NCBI GenBank assembly: GCA_001805655.1 | Contig: MHGR01000077.1 | Coordinates: 1 to 6,139, forward strand | DNA length: 6,139 bases | From: Omnitrophica WOR_2 bacterium RIFCSPHIGHO2_02_FULL_52_10 | GTDB taxonomy: Bacteria > Omnitrophota > Gorgyraeia > Zapsychrales > Zapsychraceae | Reading direction: 5' to 3' | Part shown: positions 1-5,007 of the stretch, one piece after another | How positions within the stretch are numbered: position 1 is the stretch's first letter | How the letters are laid out: every line of letters begins with the position of its first letter | The notes under the pieces: generated by a model | Told to the model about the DNA's origin: nothing | Database searches by the model: none | The model's input: only the letters and a program-made list of their open reading frames with translations | Position numbers and translations under genes: made by a program

Positions 1-298
1 GTGGGGATGAACCGTCTTCATCAGTGAATTTCTTTATGTTCTTAAAATGTTCCCCACACGTGTGGGGATGAACCGAGCACTGACTTGTTTTTCTGCGCGT
101 TGAATATATGTTCCCCACACGTGTGGGGATGAACCGCTATTCGGGCAGACGCCTGATTGTGCTATTAAATGTTCCCCACACGTGTGGGGATGAACCGAAA
201 CCATACCACAGCCCCGCCTGCCAATGAACATGTTCCCCACACGTGTGGGGATGAACCGAGAAAGCAAAGCAGGACAGCCGGCGCATGGGGATGAACCG
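1..298 (+). CRISPR. CRISPR array, type I-E-like repeats, distal (trailer) end
   Basis: Four identical full 29-nt repeats lie at 47-75, 108-136, 169-197 and 230-258. A partial repeat (its last 14 nt) at 1-14 is cut by the window edge, and a decayed terminal repeat ends at 298. Four intact spacers of exactly 32 nt lie at 15-46, 76-107, 137-168 and 198-229, giving a strict 61-nt period. Each repeat carries the perfect 18-bp palindrome TCCCCACACGTGTGGGGA. As RNA this can form a 7-bp stem with an ACGU loop, followed by the 8-nt tail AUGAACCG. That layout matches the Cas6e-cleaved hairpin and 5' handle of type I-E crRNAs. By analogy with E. coli the array is transcribed left to right, so the leader lies off the window on the left. 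The decayed repeat at the right supports that polarity. No cas gene is in the window, so the subtype rests on repeat sequence, repeat length and spacer length alone. Confidence 0.96.
282..298 (+). repeat. Decayed terminal CRISPR repeat
   Basis: The last 13 bases (286-298) match the repeat 3' end exactly, and 282-298 matches 15 of 17 positions. Further 5' the similarity is lost, so the hairpin stem cannot form. The distance from the end of the previous repeat (258) to this end is 40 nt instead of 61, so 21 nt are missing across the spacer–repeat junction. Degenerate terminal repeats are common at the leader-distal end of arrays. Confidence 0.85.
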
Positions 299-348
299 TG
301 ATAGAATAAACGTAACGGACACTTTTAAATTTACAATCGTCAAAGCTC

Positions 349-1374
349 ATGCCCCCTTCAAAACTCCCAACCGCGTATAAAACTCTCTTCCAACAGGTCA
401 AAAAGACTTTAATTCTCGGCCAACAGAGAATAGAAGCGGAAAAGGTTAAAATATATTGGGAAACCGGGAATTTAATCCACGCCCATATTAAACAACACAA
501 AGACCGTGCCGAATACGGGGCGCAGGTGGTGAGGCAGTTGGCGCGGGATCTGCGCATGGAGCCGACCGTTTTACACCGCTGCGTCAAGTTCGCCCAGAAA
601 TATTCCCGCTCCCAGATTGTTGCCGCGCGGCAACAATTCAGCTGGAGTCATTACCGCAAACTGATCGCGGTGCCTGACGATCAAAAGAGGCTGCTTCTGG
701 AAAATTCGGCCCGCCGCCATCAATGGTCGAGCCGGGAGCTGGAAGCGCGGATTGAGTCCGGGAAAGAACAACCTGTCGGGACCGAAGATGAAGAAGGGAG
801 CGGGCAGGCCCCTTCCGCGACACTTTTAATCCCCAAACGCGGGGAGCCGTACACGTACCGCATTATCCGGCGGCCCGCGCTGGGAAATAACGAAGAAGCG
901 CTTGAGTTGCTCTTGGATCTGGGATTCGGCGTATTCAAGGACCTGGACACGCGGACGGCGGCCAGGTTTTCGCCGGATCAGATCGTTGAATCACATAAAA
1001 AAAATGATATCTACTCGATCGCGGGCAGCGGGCGCGGCGTGAAAGATTTGTTTACTTACCGCGCTTTTATCGAGAAGGTGATCGACGCCGACACGCTGAA
1101 AGTCCGCGTTGACCTGGGGTTCGGCATCCGGAACCGTCAGGTCCTGCGTTTACGCGGCATCGACGCGCCCGAGCTGGGCACAAAATCCGGGGACGCGGCC
1201 AGGGCGCTCGTCCAGTCGCTTTTGAAAGAGGCCTCCGCCATCGAACTGTGCAGCACACGGCCGGATAAGTATGGCCGATATTTGGCGGACGTATTTATCC
1301 CGGCGGAAAACGGGGGAGAGGATCTGTTCCTCAATAATGTACTGCTTGAAAAAGGACACGCCCGCAGGATGTAA
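349..1374 (+). CDS. DUF1016 N-terminal domain–SNase-like nuclease fusion protein
   Basis: This 341-residue protein has two recognisable parts. Residues about 24-136 match the helical N-terminal domain of DUF1016/YhcG proteins. Markers are YWETGNLI (36-43), RAEYG (53-57), FSWSHYRKL (97-105) and WSSRELEARI (126-135). Residues about 237-341 form a staphylococcal-nuclease-like domain with VIDADT (244-249), LRLRGIDAPE (266-275) and KYGR (307-310). By alignment with S. aureus nuclease the metal ligands D248 and D272 and the catalytic R267, E275 and R310 are all present. The domain is therefore probably an active Ca2+-dependent phosphodiesterase. In YhcG the same N-terminal domain is followed by a PDDEXK nuclease, which is absent here. 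The middle segment (about 156-236) is not recognised. There is no signal peptide, so a cytoplasmic location is expected. The ATG is the first start after an in-frame stop at 313-315. It lacks a clear Shine-Dalgarno site, and TACAAT at 332-337 could be a -10 giving a very short leader. A role in defence is inferred only from the adjacent CRISPR array and YhcG family associations. Confidence 0.9.
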   Translation: MPPSKLPTAYKTLFQQVKKTLILGQQRIEAEKVKIYWETGNLIHAHIKQHKDRAEYGAQVVRQLARDLRMEPTVLHRCVKFAQKYSRSQIVAARQQFSWSHYRKLIAVPDDQKRLLLENSARRHQWSSRELEARIESGKEQPVGTEDEEGSGQAPSATLLIPKRGEPYTYRIIRRPALGNNEEALELLLDLGFGVFKDLDTRTAARFSPDQIVESHKKNDIYSIAGSGRGVKDLFTYRAFIEKVIDADTLKVRVDLGFGIRNRQVLRLRGIDAPELGTKSGDAARALVQSLLKEASAIELCSTRPDKYGRYLADVFIPAENGGEDLFLNNVLLEKGHARRM

Positions 1375-1464
1375 CTCAATATTAAGGAACGGAGCACCCT
1401 AACCCTTCCCGCAATCACCGCGCCCACCCCGCCGCCTGCGGCCAGTTGCGTCATTCCGCCCCGC

Positions 1465-1480
1465 TTTCTGTATACAGAAA
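1465..1480. promoter_or_regulatory. Perfect 16-bp palindrome, candidate operator
   Basis: TTTCTGTATACAGAAA equals its own reverse complement. It covers the proposed -35 box at 1471-1476, and its centre is about 33 bp upstream of the predicted transcription start. A dimeric repressor bound there would block RNA polymerase. The half-site CTGT/ACAG recalls LexA boxes, but the 2-bp gap differs from the 8-bp gap of the E. coli LexA site, so the regulator is unknown. Confidence 0.5.
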
Positions 1481-1499
1481 AACACAAAGTTGATATAAT
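1471..1499 (+). promoter_or_regulatory. Sigma70-type promoter with extended -10
   Basis: The -10 box TATAAT (1494-1499) is a consensus match, preceded by the TG of an extended -10 (TGA, 1491-1493). A 17-bp spacer separates it from TATACA (1471-1476), which matches the -35 consensus at 4 of 6 positions. Transcription would begin near 1506 and give a leader of about 32 nt before the GTG start at 1538. The preceding stretch 1375-1464 holds only a small G+C-rich inverted repeat (1431-1442) with no T-run, so no convincing terminator is seen for the nuclease gene. Confidence 0.7.
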
Positions 1500-1527
1500 A
1501 AACGCGTCATTTTTCAACCTCATCAGT

Positions 1528-1532
1528 AAGGA
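1528..1532 (+). promoter_or_regulatory. Ribosome binding site for the first radical SAM gene
   Basis: AAGGA lies 5 nt before the GTG at 1538. It supports this non-ATG start, as does the collinear N-terminus of the downstream paralogue. Confidence 0.7.
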
Positions 1533-1537
1533 CGCGC

Positions 1538-3154
1538 GTGCGTATTACATTCGTGACACTGGGGTGGGAACAGTTGGGCGTGGGCCTGCTTTCCGCGATC
1601 GCCAAGCGGCAGGGCCACGATGTTCAGCTGGCCTTCAGCCATTCCCTCTTCAATGACCGGTATAATCTCAGTATTCCTTCCCTGGCGCCCTTCTTTGACG
1701 ACCGTAACGATGTCATTGATAAGATCGAAAAGCAAAGGCCGGATGTCCTGGCGTTCTCTGCCTTGACCGGCACCTATCAATGGATGCTGGGCATTGCCCG
1801 GGACGCGAAATTGCTCAACCCCGGCGTGAAAGTGGTTTTCGGCGGCGTGCACCCTTCCGCGGTCCCTGAGCGAGTTCTGGCCCAGCCGCAGGTTGATTAT
1901 GTCTGTGTGGGCGAGGGCGACGTCGCTTTTCCAGCACTCCTCAGGGCAATAGAAGAGGGCGGGCCCGCGGCGCCCATCCCCAATATCAGATATAAATTGC
2001 CCAACGGCGAAGTCATCCGGGGCCCGCAGGCCGGGTTCATCCAGGACCTCGACGCCTTGCCGGCGTTCGACAAAACGCTGTGGGAAGATCATATCAATAT
2101 CGGCGATTGGTATCTGACCATGGCCTCGCGCGGATGCCCGTATCGCTGCACGTTCTGCTTTAATAATTTTTTCGCCAGGCTGCCCGAAGGGAAATCGGGG
2201 AAATACGTGCGCCAGCGCAGCGTGGGGCACATGCTTCAGGAGCTGCGCGCCGCCAAAAAGCGCTACAAGATCCGCTTCCTGGAATTCGAGGATGACGTGT
2301 TCACGGTGGACAAGAAATGGGTCAGAGAATTCCTGTATCATTACAAAAGGGAGATTGATATCCCGTTCCAATGCCTGACGCACCCGAAATATATGGATGA
2401 AGACATCGCCCGTTGGCTGTCGGACGCCGGCTGCCGCCATGTGCAGATGGGCATACAGACGATGGACGACGAATTCAAGCAGCAATCCGTGAAACGCTAT
2501 GAGAAGTCCGACCATGTCTACCAGGCCATGGAGGTCATGCGCAAGTACCGCTTGAATCCCAAGGTCGACCACATGTTCGGGCTGCCCGGGGAGCCGGTCG
2601 AGGCGCAGGAGGAGGCCAGGAAACTTTATGTCCTCCACCCGCCGTTCCGCATCCAGACGTTCTGGACGAATTTTCTTCCCGGAACGCAGTTGGTCCGGCA
2701 GGGATTGGCCATGGGGCTGATCACCCAAGAGGAAGTGGACCGGCTGAACGACGGCATTGATTTTGATTTTTACCGAGAAAGCGCGAAAGTATCGGACCCG
2801 GCCAAGCGCAAGCTCTATAAGACGTATGAGGTGTTTTTTAAATTGATCCCGGTCCTGCCCGCATGGTTGCGCCGGCGGCTCAAGCCCAAATCATTCCAAT
2901 GGATGCCTGTCGCATTGTGCTCAAGTATCAGTTTCTTTGCTGATGTCTTGGTCGGGCTGGCGTTACGCAACCCCGATCACATAACGTATGCCAAGCATTA
3001 TCTCTATCATATCAGCCGGTTCTTTTTGCAGAAGGCCGGCATCCGGCTGCCCGCGCCGACAAAACTGAATGCTGCGGCGCGGGAAAATACTGCCCCGAAA
3101 GAACGGCCTGCCGGCGCCAGTGTTCCAAGCGATGTTTTGGTCGGCAGCCCGTAG
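1538..3154 (+). CDS. B12-binding-type radical SAM protein (copy 1)
   Basis: This 538-residue protein starts at GTG. Residues about 1-140 form a cobalamin-binding-type Rossmann domain, with GVGLLSAIAKRQGHDV (14-29), FGGVHPSAVPERV (101-113) and VCVGEGD (122-128). They lack the DxHxxG motif of classical base-off cobalamin sites, which is common in this radical SAM class. Residues about 190-395 form the radical SAM domain, with the [4Fe-4S] ligands C200, C204 and C207 in CPYRCTFC. Family blocks EDDVFTVDKKW (251-261), AGC (297-299), DHMFGLPGE (344-352) and PGTQ (381-384) follow. The C-terminal part (about 430-500) is helical and amphipathic, and residues after 505 look disordered. The enzyme should cleave S-adenosylmethionine to a 5'-deoxyadenosyl radical. 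Relatives include methyltransferases and ring-forming enzymes, and no substrate can be assigned here. It is the first gene of an operon behind the promoter at 1471-1499 and is paralogous to the next gene. A long antisense reading frame over it is a coding shadow. Confidence 0.93.
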   Translation: MRITFVTLGWEQLGVGLLSAIAKRQGHDVQLAFSHSLFNDRYNLSIPSLAPFFDDRNDVIDKIEKQRPDVLAFSALTGTYQWMLGIARDAKLLNPGVKVVFGGVHPSAVPERVLAQPQVDYVCVGEGDVAFPALLRAIEEGGPAAPIPNIRYKLPNGEVIRGPQAGFIQDLDALPAFDKTLWEDHINIGDWYLTMASRGCPYRCTFCFNNFFARLPEGKSGKYVRQRSVGHMLQELRAAKKRYKIRFLEFEDDVFTVDKKWVREFLYHYKREIDIPFQCLTHPKYMDEDIARWLSDAGCRHVQMGIQTMDDEFKQQSVKRYEKSDHVYQAMEVMRKYRLNPKVDHMFGLPGEPVEAQEEARKLYVLHPPFRIQTFWTNFLPGTQLVRQGLAMGLITQEEVDRLNDGIDFDFYRESAKVSDPAKRKLYKTYEVFFKLIPVLPAWLRRRLKPKSFQWMPVALCSSISFFADVLVGLALRNPDHITYAKHYLYHISRFFLQKAGIRLPAPTKLNAAARENTAPKERPAGASVPSDVLVGSP

Positions 3155-3165
3155 GGCGGTGGGGC

Positions 3166-3170
3166 GGAGG
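3166..3170 (+). promoter_or_regulatory. Ribosome binding site that fixes the second radical SAM start
   Basis: GGAGG is followed by 9 nt and then the ATG at 3180. It selects this start over the in-frame upstream ATG at 3069, which would overlap the previous gene by 86 bp. Confidence 0.85.
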
Positions 3171-3179
3171 AAAGAAAAA

Positions 3180-4784
3180 ATGCGCGTGACATTTGTCGCG
3201 GTGGGATGGGAGCAATTAAGCGTCAGTCTTTTATCGGCCATGGCAAAGCGGCGCGGCCATGAGGTCAGCCTCGCGTACAGCGTTTCCTTGTTTAATGACC
3301 GCAGCCACCTGAACATCCCCGGCCTTTCCAGGATATTTGACGACCGCCAAGACGTGATGGCGGCCATTCAAAGGCAGAGGCCGGATGTGATTGCCTTCTC
3401 GGCCTTATCAGCAAATTATCAATGGATGCTCGGCATAGCCGCCGAATCCAAGGCCCTGTTTCCCCGCGTGAAAACGGTCTTCGGCGGCGTGCACCCTTCC
3501 GCCGTTCCGCAGAGGGTCCTGGCCCGGCCGCAGGTCGATTATGTCTGCGTGGGGGAAGGCGACGTCGCTTTCCCGATGATATTGGATGCTATCGAGAAAG
3601 GTGACTTTGCCGGGCCCATTCCCAATACGCGCTATTTATCGCCGACGGGCGCGACTGTCCGCGGCCCTCAGGCGGGATTCGTGCAGGACCTGGATGCCCT
3701 GCCCGCTTACGACAAGGAATTGTGGGAAGAGCATATTCCGTTGGGGGATTACTATATCACCATGGCCTCGCGGGGATGCCCGTACCGCTGCACGTTCTGC
3801 TTTAACAATTTTTTCGCGCAGCTGCCGGACAAGCGTTCCGGAAGATATGTGCGCCAGCGCAGCCCGGAGCATATCATGGGGGAATTGCGCCTGGCCAAGA
3901 GACGTTATAACCCGCGCATGATTGAATTCTTCGATGATGTCTTCACGCTGGACAAGAAATGGCTCAAGTCGTTTCTGGATGCGTATAAAGACGAAATCAA
4001 TATACCGTTTCAGTGTTTCACGCATGTCAATTATATCGACGATGACGTCGGCCGCTGGTTGTCGGAAGCAGGATGTTTTGCCTCGCAGATCGGGGTTCAG
4101 AGCCTCGATGACGAATATAAGAGGAAGACGGTCAAGCGTTATGAGCGGACCGCGGACGTCGAAAAGACGGTCAAGATTTTCCGGAAATACAAAATCCGCG
4201 CTAAGTTCGACCACATGTTCGGCCTGCCCGGGGAAGACATCGAAGCCCAGGAAGCGGCGCGGAAATTTTATGCCGACCACCCCCCGTACAGCATCCAAAC
4301 GTACTGGACCAATTTTTTCCCCGGAACACAGATGATGCGCCAGGCGCAGGACCTGGGGCTGTTGAGCGCGGAAGGGGCACAAAGGCTCAATGAAGGATTG
4401 GATTATGACGTTTACACGAATAATAATAAACACATCGATCGGCAGAAAATCAGGGCGTACAAGGCCTATGAAATAACGTTTAAGCTCATGCCGCACCTGC
4501 CGAAATGGATGCGCCGGCGGCTCAATCCGCAGGCCATCCGGAAATGGCCGGCGCCGGTGTGCACTTTGGTAAGTTTTATGTCCGATGTTTGCGTCGGCCT
4601 CATGAAGTTATCGCCGGACCATATCCTTTACGCCAGGTATTATCTGTACCACATTCGCAAATTTTGCTGCAAGCGGTTGGGTTGGCCCGTGCGTCCGGCG
4701 ACAAAAAGAGCCGATGGCCAAAGGGCGGTTCATGCCCCACCGAAGCGTGACAACGTCAGCCCAGAGATGTTGGCCGTGAAATAA
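3180..4784 (+). CDS. B12-binding-type radical SAM protein (copy 2)
   Basis: This 534-residue protein aligns with the preceding gene product without gaps over about 500 residues, with about 61% identity by hand count. The B12-type domain covers about 1-140, including FGGVHPSAVPQRV and VCVGEGD at the same positions as copy 1. The radical SAM domain has C200, C204 and C207 in CPYRCTFC. FDDVFTLDKKW (251-261), DHMFGLPGE (344-352) and PGTQ (381-384) are also kept, as are C123, C279 and C299. Both copies therefore look catalytically competent. Differences cluster around residues 322-340, 411-427 and 451-460 and in the unrelated tails after about 505. The 25-bp gap and strong ribosome binding site indicate co-transcription with copy 1. 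The start is chosen because its N-terminus MRVTFVAVGWEQL matches MRITFVTLGWEQL of copy 1. Substrate and product are unknown. The two may act in sequence or on related substrates. Confidence 0.93.
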   Translation: MRVTFVAVGWEQLSVSLLSAMAKRRGHEVSLAYSVSLFNDRSHLNIPGLSRIFDDRQDVMAAIQRQRPDVIAFSALSANYQWMLGIAAESKALFPRVKTVFGGVHPSAVPQRVLARPQVDYVCVGEGDVAFPMILDAIEKGDFAGPIPNTRYLSPTGATVRGPQAGFVQDLDALPAYDKELWEEHIPLGDYYITMASRGCPYRCTFCFNNFFAQLPDKRSGRYVRQRSPEHIMGELRLAKRRYNPRMIEFFDDVFTLDKKWLKSFLDAYKDEINIPFQCFTHVNYIDDDVGRWLSEAGCFASQIGVQSLDDEYKRKTVKRYERTADVEKTVKIFRKYKIRAKFDHMFGLPGEDIEAQEAARKFYADHPPYSIQTYWTNFFPGTQMMRQAQDLGLLSAEGAQRLNEGLDYDVYTNNNKHIDRQKIRAYKAYEITFKLMPHLPKWMRRRLNPQAIRKWPAPVCTLVSFMSDVCVGLMKLSPDHILYARYYLYHIRKFCCKRLGWPVRPATKRADGQRAVHAPPKRDNVSPEMLAVK

Positions 4785-4854
4785 AAAAAAGTTCTTTGAA
4801 ATTTTGAATGGGTAGTTGTTCTATACATCTTTTAAGTAATTCCCCTCCCCTCGT

Positions 4855-4875
4855 GGGAGGGGAAAGGGGAGGGGG
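4855..4875 (+). other. G-quadruplex motif, plus strand
   Basis: Four G-runs of 3, 4, 4 and 5 bases are separated by loops of A, AAA and A. This satisfies the usual intramolecular G-quadruplex pattern with very short loops. The first two runs also form the 3' arm of the left hairpin, so hairpin and quadruplex would compete. Confidence 0.6.
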
Positions 4876-4905
4876 CTAATATAACGCGGCCTTACCCAGT
4901 TTGTA

Positions 4906-4925
4906 CCCCCTCCCTATCCCTCCCC
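4906..4925 (-). other. G-quadruplex motif, minus strand
   Basis: C-runs of 5, 3, 3 and 4 on the plus strand, separated by T, TAT and T, give a four-run G motif on the minus strand. It mirrors the plus-strand motif in the left half of the foldback element. Confidence 0.6.
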
Positions 4926-4991
4926 ACAAGGGGGAGGGAACGCAAGGAATGTTCTTTACCCACTCAAAACTCCAAAGAACCTAAAAAAATA

Positions 4992-4996
4992 AGAGG
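4992..4996 (+). promoter_or_regulatory. Weak ribosome binding site for the glycosyltransferase gene
   Basis: AGAGG lies 5 nt before an in-frame GTG at 5002 and 11 nt before the ATG at 5008. The spacing favours GTG and the codon favours ATG, and the two differ by only two residues. Confidence 0.5.
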
Positions 4997-5007
4997 CAGC
5001 AGTGTCC

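Larger units (their letters stand above)
4791..4980. repeat. Foldback (MITE-like) element with inverted ends
   Basis: The 24-bp ends at 4791-4814 and 4957-4980 are inverted repeats matching at 21 of 24 positions. The interior is also roughly mirror-symmetric. It has a 10-bp stem hairpin (4840-4849 with 4855-4864) on the left and a 9-bp stem hairpin (4917-4925 with 4931-4939) on the right. A short T followed by an A-run flanks both sides (4782-4790 and 4982-4989), which could be a target-site duplication but is low in complexity. The left flank coincides with the stop codon of the upstream gene. There is no coding capacity, so any transposition would need a transposase in trans. It could instead be a dispersed palindromic repeat acting in mRNA as a terminator or stabiliser. 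No T-run follows the hairpins, so neither is a standard intrinsic terminator. Confidence 0.65.

Noticed and set aside
34..343. Minus-strand reading frames across the CRISPR array (peptides such as RFIPTRVGN, SVHPHTCGEH, SSPHVWGT)
   Set aside because: They are the repeat translated in rotating frames, because the 61-nt period shifts the frame by one each unit. These are artefacts of the array, not genes.
165..587. 140-codon minus-strand reading frame spanning the array end and the start of the nuclease gene
   Set aside because: It runs through CRISPR repeats and antisense to the well-supported DUF1016-like domain, and its product has no recognisable motif.
1431..1442. Intrinsic terminator after the nuclease gene
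   Set aside because: The small GC-rich inverted repeat is short and has no following T-run.
1465..1480. LexA (SOS) box
   Set aside because: The CTGT and ACAG halves are separated by 2 bp, not the 8 bp of the E. coli LexA site, so it is kept only as an operator for an unknown regulator.
1523..2728. 401-codon minus-strand reading frame antisense to radical SAM copy 1
   Set aside because: The plus strand carries an uninterrupted family with cluster cysteines and a paralogue. Long antisense frames are expected over GC-rich genes. A similar antisense frame at 3636-4496 over copy 2 has the same cause.
3069..3179. Upstream ATG at 3069 as the start of radical SAM copy 2
   Set aside because: It would overlap copy 1 by 86 bp and add 37 residues with no counterpart in copy 1. 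GGAGG at 3166-3170 and the matching N-terminus support ATG 3180.
4842..4862. Intrinsic terminator after radical SAM copy 2
   Set aside because: The stem is strong but is followed by A and G runs rather than T, and it belongs to the symmetric foldback element.
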